NCBI GenBank assembly: GCA_011503125.2
Contig: WWBZ02000033.1
Location: forward strand, 620,001-684,000
Length of the DNA stretch: 64,000 bases
Source of the DNA: Botryosphaeria dothidea
Lineage: Eukaryota; Ascomycota; Dothideomycetes; Botryosphaeriales; Botryosphaeriaceae
Reading direction: 5' to 3'
The translations under genes were made by a program, and so were the position numbers. Below are positions 23,594-34,865 of the stretch, piece after piece. Below the pieces are notes generated by a model. It was not told where the DNA came from and did not search any database. It worked only from the letters and a program-made list of their open reading frames with translations. Each line of letters starts with the position of its first letter. Positions within the stretch are counted from its first letter, which is position 1.

Positions 23594-25738
23594 TCAGTCA
23601 TCAATCGTGATGGGAGCATTGTCGTCAAGCACGATGATGTCATTAGGGTCGTTGGGCTGCGTAGGAACTGATTCCTCTGCAACCTTGCCGCGTTTGCGCA
23701 GCTGTTCGTCTTCAAGACCGGCAGATTCAGCCGTCCGCTTGCGATGGCTGCGTTGGTCGTCGACTCCATTTGCAGCAGCAATATCATGTCCATTAGTTTC
23801 AGTGGTCTGCTCGTGAGCGACCTTGGGCTTGTGCGGGATCTCCAGCTTTTCTGGAAGATGGATCGGCTTGGTATCCTCGGGGAGAGTTCTAATACAGTAT
23901 CAGTCGCTGGCTGTAGCACAAGGAGGGATATTACATACTGTTCGGTGATTGAGAGGACGAGGTTGACACGCGGATTCTCGTCCTCCTCGTCAATGACAGT
24001 GACGAAGCTGTCAGCCTTCAGGCCGATCTCGTTAAACTTCTTTGGCAAGTTGTCATCCAGTTCTGGATCATAGATGACCCCAGCATCGCTGTTGACGCTG
24101 AAATCTTCACCGTATCCAAGCTCTAAGCGGAGGAAGTCCTCCACGAGATCCTTTAATGTGGCGCGTGAGGTGTCGACCACGAGTCGGGTCTGTGCAACGC
24201 TGCACACGGGGCACTCGGGTTTTGGCGGATGTAAGTTCTCAGCCGTGAGCACACGGTCAGTCGATCGAGTGAGGAACACCATCTTTGCCTTGTCGTAATC
24301 ATCGCGCATGACCTTGAAAGCTTGCAATACGCACAGGCCTGCCGTCATCGCGTTTGTGGTAGCAATCGCAGGGATGATATTGCCCGCCATTTCTGAAATA
24401 TCTATGTCAGCAGAATTTTGAACATGAAGAATAAGAACGGCTCACGCTTGATGTCGAACTTGGATCGGGTCTCGATGCCGAAGATGTGAGAGCGAAGATT
24501 GGCGGCGGCAGCCACAAAGTCGAGGGTGTCGACATCATCCTTGTCGAAGGTCAGAACAGGAGGCGCATTTCCGGTCTCCGCGTTTGCCTTCACCTCCTCT
24601 AGACGGTTGCTCAAGCGGCGCACGCTGTCGGTGAACATAGCAAAGTTCTCCGCCACCGTCCAAACGGCCTGGTCGCGCTGCGCAATATCCGGGCCAACCC
24701 CCAGCGCCTCCTGAGAGATCTTGTCCCAATCTAAAGGCTCTGGTGCTCGTCTGTGCGCCCACATCTCCTTCATTGAAAGTAAACGATCGACATCCTCCTT
24801 GAACACCTTGTCGAAGACCTTGCGGGGAAACTCTTCAGAGCCCATCGACTCGCGGATCGCTTTGAGGGCTCGCGCTTCCTTGCGCAGATTCTCGATCTCT
24901 TCCATGTTCTCCGAGTCTTCTGTGTGGTCTACTTCGGGCGCTTCATCTTCGCTGATACCAAAGACTTCGGTGAAGAGGTAGCTTTTGGCCCAGACGATGC
25001 AATGTATGGGCTGGCTTGGTGTGCTGCGGATGGTACAAACGGGGAAGCTCTTCGGCGTCTCTTTGACGTTGCAGTCGTAGCACTCGGTTTTACCCTATTC
25101 CCCATCAGCGTTCGGTCCGATCCTGATGATTGTGCCAGCCTCATACCTTCTTGATGACCTGGACCTGGCCGTTGAAACCGGTGGTGCCACTCTCGATCAG
25201 AGGGACATCAGCGGCAAGGCACATCTTGTTGACATGACGGCGGGCGTCAAGGTTGTCGAGAGCGTTGAAGACAAGGTTGAAGCCCTTGAACCAGTCGACG
25301 TTGAATTGGGGGTCTTTGATGTTGGCGTGGTGTGCCTCGATATTGACGTGGGGGTTAAACTTTCCAGCAGACTCCTTTGCGACCTGGATGAGAGAAAGGC
25401 ATGGTTAGCTATGGTGAGATTGTTGCGGGGAGGCGGCTGGAGACAGACGCACCAAGGCCTTGGACTTTTTAATGTGTTCGTGCCTGAACAGGAATTGGCG
25501 GTTGAGGTTGGACAGGTCAATGGTGTCGAGATCCACGATGTGGATGTTGCCGAAGCCGGTAAGCACGAGGTTCTTGAGCAGCTCACATCCAATGCCGCCA
25601 GCGCCGACCATGAGGATGCGCGACTACGAGTGTGGGTCAGCCAAGGCAGACGGACGGCGTGGAGAAGGATCGCACTTGTTTGATGTTGGCGTGGAGCGAG
25701 GCGCCGAGCGACTGCTTCGCGAACTTGTCGCGGGCCAT
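23594..25738 (-). CDS. uba2: SUMO-activating enzyme subunit 2 (Uba2, E1 catalytic subunit)
   Basis: Minus-strand exons 25676-25738, 25453-25623, 25147-25383, 24446-25094, 23939-24392 and 23594-23888 join in frame to 622 codons, the usual Uba2 size; introns are 50-69 bp. The adenylation domain opens with [15 protein letters not shown], and [16 protein letters not shown] contacts ATP-Mg. The catalytic Cys lies in PVCTIRSTP at residue 177, the same number as in yeast Uba2. Paired zinc-binding CxxC motifs are CYDC and [20 protein letters not shown] and a ubiquitin-fold domain follow. The C-terminal tail has a basic stretch (RKR, LRKRGK) fitting nuclear import and an acidic-hydrophobic DIIVLDD patch that could bind SUMO. 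With Aos1 it activates SUMO and passes it to Ubc9. Confidence 0.95.
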
Positions 25739-27235
25739 TGTGAGAGGCGGGGCGGGGCGCGAGAGAGGGTGAGGAGGAGGGTTTTGGAGGTGTAGAGGAT
25801 CAGAGAGTCCGGGCGACAGAAGAAGCCATGCAGGTTGGAGGGTGAGCGAGCGAATGCGCGCGATGAATGCCGGCGAGGTGATCGAGCTTCCCGCGGCGCT
25901 AGCGCGGTCGTGCAGTTCCAGCAATTATGTCAGAGACCCAGCGGGCTAGAGCCGCAAACCCGTCAAACCCGCCCAGCTCAGGAACATCTGCCTGGTCGCC
26001 GCCCCGAATTGCCGATGCGCTTGACTCGACTCTGATAATGCACGCGATCTCGATTTGCACTCCCCTGCAGCCGGGACTCGCCGTTTGCGTAATCTGCCCT
26101 CTTCACCACTTCGCTATGGCATGTGTTGGGGTTGATGCCTTGTGCGGCAGTCTTCACGTCTCTTCAAAACCCAGCGCGGCTCCTTTGCACTTGGCTTTCA
26201 CTGCCTCCGCTCGCCCGTGTCACTCAATGGGTCCCAGAGATGCATGTTCTTACGCTCGTATCGCGATTAGCGCCCAAAATTACCTGCAAGAGACCCGGAG
26301 TCCAACAATCCGAAACTTACAGACGGGTGCGCCAACCGACGCTTAGCGCCAGGCATGCTGCGGCTGACGTTGGGACAATTTACGGCAACGACTTTACGGG
26401 GCACTGCAGGGTGGGAGCTTGGTGCCAAAGCATTCTGACGTGATATCGTCACGGGGAGCTGAAGCATTCGTCTGGATGGAAGAAAAAGTTGTGAAAGTTT
26501 GCATTTGGATGAAATCTTTAGCTCCCCACGGTAAGAGAGTGTTGCAATAACGAAGGCCATTGCTGCTAGCCCTCGACTGTAATACTCCTCCGTTCACATC
26601 GTCACCGGCATAGAGTTACTTTTGAGCGGAGCAATCTTGTATATTCACGTGCGATTATGCCTATGGAGTAATCCGCCACTGCCCCTGCCGTTTTTTGAAA
26701 GCCATGAAGAGAAGAGAGAACTTGGCCCCCCAAAGAAACATAATAGAGCGCCACTATGCAAAGTGCGCAAACCCCGAAGGATCTGGAAGACGAGGTCTGC
26801 AACAACCAGAAAGTGCCTGCCGTTGTTCGCCGAAACCCTATCCTTACCCCTTCGTCGCGTGTCGCCTTATTTTTTGAGAATGTTTCGTACCGAGCCTCCC
26901 GTGGAAATATCGCATGGCCTTTTGGAATGTCCCAGCCAGTCCGAAAGGAAGGCCGGTTGCCCACTTCTATTTTCATCATCGAAGAGAAAGCATTCAGAAC
27001 GCAATCATGCAACCAACCCCATATGCCCGAAGATAACGCCGATTACTTTTTGTGAGAAAAGCTTCAGAAAGCAGCCAGGGAATGCAAAAAGGGGAAATTG
27101 TGTCGAGTGTACGAGCGGAATAAAAAGAAGCAGGCAAACAAAAGCAAGCGCTATGGGTCGCTTGAAAATAATGGTGTACAGGTGCTAAGACGGCCAAGCA
27201 GTAGAGAATGGTATCCGGCCGGCCAAGGAGAGGAA
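25739..27235. other. Intergenic: uba2 promoter and 3' flank of the LARP gene
   Basis: 1.5 kb between the uba2 start codon and the LARP stop codon, both genes on the minus strand. A 188-codon plus-strand frame at 26622-27188 has no domain and a biased, basic composition, so I treat it as spurious. No RNA gene is recognised. Confidence 0.5.
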
Positions 27236-30200
27236 TCATGACTGTTCAAGGGACGCAAGGAGCTCGCTGTTGATAAACGCGCTGATCGTCTGACGATTCC
27301 GCTCGCTTATCGTGCCGTCTCGCCATGCCACCCGTAATTGCGTGAAAGCTGGCCCGTCATGACCAGAATCTGCCATAACGATTTCGACGTAATGTCGAGC
27401 AACTCGCTGCCGAATATTACTTTGACTCGATAGCGCCTCGCCGTAATATTTGATCAGAGATTTCATGCCCACATCCGATGAACGCTGAGCAATATCCTCG
27501 AACGCAAGCCGTCGAAATTCATCGTACATGCCAGTGTTAAAGTTTCGAATTAGAAAATGTGACCAGAATTGATAAAGAACAACCATGTCGTAAGGGCAAT
27601 TCCCAGCCGGTACAGCATCGCGTTGATTTAACGCAGACCTGTACAGGTCGGTGTAGAGAACGACGTTGGCATCAGGAGGAAGAGATTCTGACTGAACGGG
27701 GCTTTCCTGGTCCTTAACCCAGAAAAGCTTCATAGCAGAATTACCAGATTGCGAGGAGGGACTTTTTGATCTCGTGAGGGCGTCTGATTGGCGACCCTCA
27801 ATCCTGATCGTGCTGTTAGCACGAAACAGCTCCCTAGGCGCTTTCACGGTTAAGCTTACGCTTCCACAGGGCCGTGACCATTGGTCTGCGGTCCAGTCTG
27901 CTTGGCGTCGAATTTGTGCAGCTCGTCCGCAATGGACCTGCTGTCGATCGACCCATCGGAGAAAGTGCGTGATTCTTCAGTGTGGAAAGCGGGCTGTTTC
28001 TCGGCGGGCTGCTCATGCTTGCGAACGATGACCGTGAGTCCCTTGGTCTGGGTATTCGAGAACGAGTCTGCCTCGGGGTTGATGCCATTCGGAGACGGAT
28101 TGGGAGCGAATGCAGGGACGGCGCCGACATTCATGGACGAGAACTGAGACGCACCGCCATCAGGATAGGGGCCGCCGTTGGGCAGCTCTAAACCAGCCGG
28201 ACCACCGTTTACGGGAGAGGCTCCCTGCGCAATTCCGTTGAGAGGCTGGAATGCACCGTTTTGGCTAGGGCTGGTGGGCATCTCCATCGGGGAACCAGCG
28301 AAGTGCATCATGTAGCGAGGATCAAACGGCGGCGGGGGAGCCACGGACGGCTGGTGAAGCTCATCGGGACCATCGTTCTGAGCAGAAATGTCTCGATCGC
28401 CCGTAGTCAAAACCCACTGCTCCCAACCCTCACGGCGACGGAGCCTCTCTTTACTGTCGGAGCCAACCTTATGGTCGATCACGTTGGACTGAGCGATGGC
28501 ATATCTAATGACAGCCATGTCGGTAGTCAGGTTCTTGACACGATTGAAACCGGCAATGAAGTCGAGGAAAACGAAGCCTTGCGAATCCATGTGTTTGCGC
28601 AAGAACATGTCTTTGCAAAGGTTATCCACGGAGAAGTAGTACTCCCTAAAGTAAAGTTAGACGCTGGCAACACTCAGATTGTGGGCAAGTCACTTACAGC
28701 TGCATTTGCACTGTCCGGGGGAGCTGCCACGGGTCAGCCGCGTAGGGCGGATATGGCACGGCGCTCATTGGCTGCAAAGAAAAGTCATAGACGCCATTCA
28801 TGTAGGTCTGCAATGGAGGCAGTGCCTGACCGTTCGCATACCCAGCGTGAGGGCGACCATACATCGAGTCGGCCTGCAGAGATTGGGCGCGGCCACCGCG
28901 GTAGCCTCGCTGCTGCTGTTGTGCGCCTTGACCGAAGAAGGGGTGTTGATCGTGGCCAGGCGGCGACCTGGGGAGAGAGAAGGAGGCGTGGCCGTTGGCA
29001 AAGCTGCCGTGGTGGCCATTCTGGTAGCCATGGTTGCTGTTGCGTCCGCGCATGCTTCCACGTCCGCGGTTTTCACCACGCTCACGGCCGGATCCTGAGC
29101 CGAACTGACCATTACGGCGGTCAGATCCACCGGAGCGAGAAGGAACAGGCTGGCCATCACCCTGGGAGAATGATCTTCTGCGGCCTTGCTCTGGAAGAAA
29201 ATCAGTAAAGGCTGTTTCTGCTTGGCGGGAAAATAGTAGTAGGGGTATCTGCTCGACTAACCTTCAGGCTGTTGCACTGCTGCTGAACCTCTCCGTCCAT
29301 TGACTGTGGTATCAGATGGCGACACGGAGCCGTCATCTTTGCGCCTCTCCGAGCCTGCTTGGTCAAACTTGCGGTTCGCCTTCTGACGTGGAGCACCGTT
29401 GTTGCGCTGGGCACCGTTCGATCCGGAGAACGTGCCAGCGGCCGCATCGCCGTTGGAGGAACGTGCTGCCTGCGCACTTGTCTCGGTTCTCTGGTTCTCA
29501 CTTACGGGGCCAGCAGTTGAACCAGCACTGGAGGTTCTCTTTGCCTTGGCGGGCTGCGCGTCCTGGGCAGCGCCGTCAGCCCTGCCGCGCCGAGGCTGAT
29601 CACCAGCTGTCGAAGCAGAGTCCTTCTCTGCGCTAGACGTGCCATTGACGGCCCCCGGGTTGGGACGGCCTCCGACCTGAGCGCCCCCGCGACCGCCACC
29701 ACGGCCTCCCCTCCTTGCGCCTGTGTTTGGCATGGGGGTGTTGAAAACGACAGTTGGTGTGTAGGGCAACGAGACCCATTCGTTCTTGCCCTTGGACGCA
29801 GGAACCGGGCGCTCCTTATCCGGCTTCTCAGTCTTCTCTTGGGCCTTCCTTCGGTCCTCACCCTGAACATCATCGGGCGTCGGCCACGATTCCTGGTCTT
29901 TCACAGGAGGAGGCTGTTGTGCGCCAACATTCTGAGGTCCTCTCCGTGCTCTCGAAGCATCGTTCTGGGCCTTACGGCCAGACTGATCTTCATCCCTGCT
30001 CCGGCCGTTAATAGCCTTGCCACCGTCATTCTCTTCGACGCTGCCGTCCTTGCCCTTCTTTGCGACACTAGGCTTTGAATCGCCAGATTTGTTGGTCGCG
30101 GTCTGCGCAGGCGGCTTAGCTGCGGATGCGGCTGGCTTGACAGCTGGAGGAGCGGGGTTGACCTTGGCCTTGGCGGCATTGGCCTCTGCTCTCTGTTTCC

Positions 30201-30702
30201 AGATATTGACCTGGGGAATGGGGGCTTCTTGAAGAGGCTTGGGAGGTGTCTTTTCCTTCTTTTCCTTCTTCTCCTTGCCCTGCTTCTTCTCTGAGCCGGC
30301 GTCGACCTGATCGCTGGGCTTTTCAGCAACGTTAGAGGCTTGCGACTTGTTGTCCCACGTGGACTCAGAAGAGGCATTGCGGATCGAAGACGCGTCATCG
30401 TCCTTGGTGGTGGTTGACGCAGCGACGCTGGGTGATGAGATGCCTGATTCACCAGGCTGCTGCGCATTTACAGCGGGCTTCTGGACACCGTTGGCAGCGG
30501 GTTCGTCAACCTTGGCCATAGCCTCTGAAGCATCCTCCAGTAGGTGGTTGGTGGTCTCCCCGTCATCTGCCCAATTTATACCAGTGGGTTCGGCGGTCAG
30601 GGCGGGGGTGGTTGCACCGGATGGTGCCTTGGACTGTGTTGCCGGAGTGGCAGTCGTGGACATGCCTTTGGCCGCTTGCGCGTATGAAAACGTCGATGCC
30701 AT
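27236..30702 (-). CDS. LARP1-like La-motif RNA-binding protein
   Basis: Minus-strand exons 29262-30702, 28698-29190, 27860-28645 and 27236-27803 join in frame to 1,095 codons. The first about 640 residues are low complexity: Ala/Thr/Pro/Gln with Lys/Glu-rich and RGG-like segments (ARRGGRGGGRGG). A La motif follows at about 640-720 (EYYFSVDNLCKDMFLRKHMD, then GFVFLDFIAGFNRVKNL), matching the LARP1/Sro9 branch that binds mRNA and affects translation and stability. The last about 185 residues form a separate helical region (CPYDMVVLYQFWSHFLIRNF, SLIKYYGEAL) seen in filamentous fungal homologues. The final intron (56 bp, GCTAAC branch) is essential: without it the protein stops after GPVEA and the C-terminal region looks like a separate gene. 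Cytoplasmic function is inferred from family. Confidence 0.88.
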
Positions 30703-32211
30703 GCTGAACGCCGGTGATCTCGCACAGGCGCGAAGGGGTATTGGAAATCAGTAGCAGAAAAAAGAAATTCCAGAAGCACCTGGGCGCTTCCTCACAGGCC
30801 GCGGCGAAGAGGACGTCCGGAGAGGTTGCTGCGCTTTACCTCCCCGCACCGGGCACGCGAGAGCAACGGGGCCAGGCAGGTGGCGTTTGGTGTGTGGAGC
30901 CTGCGCGGGCTGCGGGTTGCGCGGGGCAGATGCGATGCAGGCGGCGACGCTGGAATTCGCGCAGCTGCGCTGGGCGGCGGGCGAGAAAGTCAGCGAAAAT
31001 GGAGAGTGGGAGCGGCGGCCGGGCTGGACCAGCTGGCGACGGCCGGAGACGGGAGCGGAGCAGAGTCGCGGGGGCTTGGATGGAGGCGGCCACGAACCTG
31101 GGGCTGGAGCAAAATTGTCGTGTGGTTGAATTGGCCTGGTGCCGGGTGGCAGAGCGGGCGACGATGACGGTGCTCCAGGCACGACGGTGCCGATGAGATC
31201 AGCCGCGTCGGGTCAGCAGCAGGACAAGCGGAGAGAAAAACGTCGGCGACGCCTTGGACGGCCGGTGATCGCGGACTCTGGCAGCCTGCAGACGTGTGGG
31301 AGAGAGTGAGGTTGGAAGGTACGGGCAGCAGCGTAATTTGCACAGTGAACGAAAGTTTTAGGCCTGCACCAGCAGGAATGGCCTTTTCTCGGCTGAGCGC
31401 CGCCGCACCGCACACACAACGCATCCGCGCTCCGCTCACAGCGCAGCCGGCGTCCATCTGCAAACCAACACCGGCACCACGCAGCACGAAGCTTGCCATT
31501 GCACGTCCGCATCGCCGGCCACGAGCGCGCTGCTGGCACCGCGGCGTCCGCGGTCACGCTTCGCGCCGGCCCGCGCTCGATTGCAGCAGGCAGCGGCGCT
31601 CACGGACAGCTCGTACACACATACATAGCTCACTCGTCAGCACGCTCTTCCGGCTTTCCGGCGCTCCCCATGCCGGGCGTGGCCGAACGATTCACGACTC
31701 CCGCAGATGCAATTTGTCGCGGCAGCCGAGGCCGAGGGCCCCTTGGGCCATTATTTTATTTCTGCGGCCGCACGTGAACACTGGCGGCGCGGACGCGTCC
31801 CGTACGGGTCGAGATGGAGCGAAGCTGCATCCAAGGCGAGGTCGCCCGACACTCGTACTGCATGGCTGCCCGCTCTGCGCACCGCACACGCCCAAGACGC
31901 ACTGAAACGATGACTCCTCCGTTCGTGAAGCTTATTACCCCTCCCGCTCTATTTATTGCCCGGCCCGCGCGCGCAGAGGGCAGCGCGTGCATGATCGCGG
32001 GTGCCCGCAGCTGCTCAGCCGGGCAGGATGACCTCACTGCCGCCAAGCCAAGAATGCGCTGCAGCGGTTGACGCCGGCAGGCGCGCTCGCGTGCCTCTGC
32101 CCACGACGAAAATATTTACCCAGCCGGGCCAATGCCATTGCAACCTTGGATTTCGCTGGCCATTCCGCCGTCGAGCCCCTCCAGTGACCCCATTCTTTGT
32201 CATTCGCCTGC
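30703..32211. other. GC-rich intergenic region upstream of the LARP gene
   Basis: 1.5 kb from the LARP start codon to the esterase stop codon. It should contain the LARP promoter and leader. Overlapping frames of 80-200 codons occur on both strands, but all are Ala/Arg/Pro/Gly-biased with no domain. No RNA gene is seen. Confidence 0.45.
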
Positions 32212-33923
32212 TCAGTTGAGGATACTAACGCGCCCAGCGGCTAGCGCGGCGAAGACGGCTGCAATCTTCGCCGGCTCCACGCGCTCCAGCGTCTCCATCT
32301 GCAGCAGTCTCCTTCGAGCAGCAAGTCCGCTGTCGTTGAGCTCTGCGCACTTGCCGTGCGGCCCCAAGGCGAAGGTCGTGTTGGCTGGCCAGGGTGCTTC
32401 CCCATTGACGAACGCGATCCACCTCCGCCTCATCTCCTCTCCGACGGCCGCTGCCGGCGGATTAAACGACAGATCCAACCCACCAAACAGCAGCAGCAGA
32501 TCGACGGCGTGGTGCGCTCTGCTGCTGCCCTGCCATGGATTGGTCTGGTCAACGACGTAGCCATATACGGGCAACCCGCTCGCCCGCCACGCCTTGCTGA
32601 GCTTCCTAATCGGCCACGAAAACCGGACGTCGTTGATGAAGTCGAGCGCCCCTGTCTTAGTTGGCGTGGCCCGCGACCCGGATATGCTATACGCGCGCCG
32701 CAGCTCTCCACTGCGCTCCCCTGCCAAGTTGAAAGAGTCCGAGATCATCTGAGGCGCCAATGCCTCGATTCCGTTTCGCCATAGGATCGACTGAGACGCT
32801 TTGTGTTAACGTCGCTTCCTCTGCGGAACAGATTCTTTTTTGCCCTCACCTCATATTCCACGTCCCCGATAAGCAAGCCCTGTACTAAGCCAGGTCTTGT
32901 CCAATCATTCAACTCCGGTTCATTGGGATCCTGCTGGAGCCACATGCTCACGATGTTCAGTTCTGTTAGGGCTTTGATGATCTCCGTTGCAGATGCAGTC
33001 CTGAGCGATGACCCGACGCTAGCCAATTTTGCCTCAATTGGGCCAACGATCGTTGCTTCGTGCGCCAGCGGTCTTGGTGGTGACATATCCAGCGTTCCCG
33101 ACATTAAGATTGCTTGTTTGACGGGAGCGTTTAGAACGACATGAGCATGAGCGTAGACTGCGCCAGCACTCTCGCCAGCGACAGTAACATTCTCCTGCAG
33201 TATGTAATCAGTGACTTGGTCGTAGGTTCCGCACAGTATTGACTTACTGGGTCGCCGCCGAAACCTGCAATATGTTTTCGAACCCATTCTATTGCCAGTC
33301 TTTGGTCCTTTAATGCCAGATTTTTAGCGCTTTTTCCATCTCCAAACGCGAAGATGTTCAGACGGTACTGCATAGCAACGACGACCATGGGTTTCGACTG
33401 TTTAAGCGAGTCTTCGACTATTTTGGTAGTATCTTTTCCGTTCAGCCCAGGCAGGTACAATCGGCTTTGCTTTGCTCGACTTACCACAAATTCCAGAGGA
33501 TGCGGAACAGAATGTCATCACTTGGGAACCGCCTCGACGACCAGTTAGCGGCAACCCAGTGAATCTCTGCCGAAAACAACTCACCATGAATCCAGACCAT
33601 GACCGGCAGCGGACCGTGTCTTCTATCCCCAATTGCCGGCGTCGTGACGTCCAGATTGAGACATTCGAATTCATCCTCCTCATCCTTTGGAATCTCCACG
33701 CCCTCCGGCAGCCGCAGCAAGTACCGACATCAAAATCTTGTTGCGGGCACCTTGGCCCGTACTCTTTGCATTCCACGTCTCTTCCCGCCCAATCATCGAC
33801 CGCTTCGGGCAGCGCAAACCGCTCTGGTATACGCCCATACTTGATACCGCGGAACTGGGCAATTGATCCGCGGACAACGCCACGGAGGGTGGCATTGAGG
33901 GTGTCGTGCTTGATCGTAGCCAT
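32212..33923 (-). pseudogene. Type-B carboxylesterase with a frameshift in exon 1
   Basis: Minus-strand exons 33585-33923, 33485-33532, 33248-33432, 32850-33194 and 32212-32790 encode a carboxylesterase/lipase of the alpha/beta-hydrolase fold. Visible are IAQFRGIKYG, the oxyanion-hole HGG (split by intron 1), YRLNIFAFGDG, the nucleophile elbow GESAGA and a C-terminal SRAHHAVDL carrying the likely catalytic His. Exon 1 is broken: its first part ends CPQQDFDVG in one frame and resumes LLRLPEGVEIPKDE, then ECLNLDVTTP in another at about 33713-33722. The summed exon length is one base short of a multiple of three. No intron can bridge the gap, because the other frame has a stop just upstream and the distance is too short. 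It is either a real one-base deletion or an assembly error. Start is taken at 33923; an in-frame ATG at 33980 sits too close to the TATA-like box. Confidence 0.78.
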
Positions 33924-34865
33924 ATGTATTCTCTGCGTTCCGAATGAGATGTTAAGTACTGTGTTGCTTTGAAACATCATGATTCTCGTTGTGGGCCTGG
34001 AGAGTATTTAAACCCCCAAGCTTCGTTCGGCAATTGTCGTTGGTACCTTGCTCCACCTCCCCTGCTGCCACGCTTCTGCTTCCCAGAATACGCAAGTGCT
34101 AGGTCCGGGGAGCCGGCTGTTGTTCGTGACGGGGGGAACGTTGGGGTCGTGTCAGTTGTGGGGTAATGTTTTGTGGGGTAAAGGGATGGGAGGGAAAGAA
34201 TGCGAGCGATCCATCCCTTGACCTCTCTACCCTTTCGGCGGTACCATGCCCGCTGCCAAATATGATGTACGTGTACCAGCTTGGCGGTTAGTGGTAGTGG
34301 CTTTCAGCACATAGCTTCGCGGGGAGTGGAAGCATTCATCAGGATGCGAGTGTATCGTATCACTAGTGACGAACATCTGGACGAATGCTTCGACCCCTCA
34401 GTCATTCGTTCTTGATGTTGCAATATTGATGACAAGCTTGTGCCACTCCCCCAAAGAATTCAAATTCTCGTACACGCCTGAGTATTGTTGCCCTTTCCAG
34501 CAACTGCTTCAAACATCACACAAGGAGGATGTGGTCTGATCTGTATTTTTCATTCGTACCGTGAGAAAAGTGCAAACTATTCTGAAGCCATTGCCGGTGC
34601 ACGCAATACTCTCTATTCCTACGTAGCCATCTGTACTTCCTGGGGCTTCGCGGCTCGGTAGAGGGTCAAAACCAGAATGAGAAATCAAAGGGAAGTTCAA
34701 AAAAGAAAGAGACCCCGCTGCTGATTTTTAGACTGCTTTTCCTGCCGTTATCAGGTGTTCCTCTCGCAGCCCGGCCCTGCAACGCTTGGGGGGCCATGTC
34801 CTTCATTGCCGCTGCTTGCTACAACAGCCACTACCCTTCTTCACCACATCTCATGTCTTCGAATA
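33924..34865. other. Intergenic: esterase promoter and 3' flank of KMT1
   Basis: About 0.94 kb between the esterase start and the KMT1 stop, both on the minus strand. A TATA-like box for the esterase lies at 34005-34012. No further gene or RNA is supported. Confidence 0.5.
34005..34012 (-). promoter_or_regulatory. TATA-like box of the esterase gene
   Basis: Minus-strand TTTAAATA about 85 bp upstream of the ATG at 33923 and only about 25 bp upstream of the ATG at 33980. That spacing favours the downstream ATG as the start. Confidence 0.4.

Noticed and set aside
26622..27188. 188-codon plus-strand frame between uba2 and the LARP gene
   Set aside because: Basic, low-information composition, no domain, no promoter or splice evidence, and it overlaps antisense frames of similar quality.
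30714..31905. Several 100-200 codon frames upstream of the LARP gene
   Set aside because: All overlap one another on both strands in GC-rich DNA and have no recognisable domain.
33921..33980. Esterase start at the upstream ATG at 33980
   Set aside because: It lies about 25 bp from the TATA-like box, likely upstream of transcription start, and homologues begin near MATIKHDTL.
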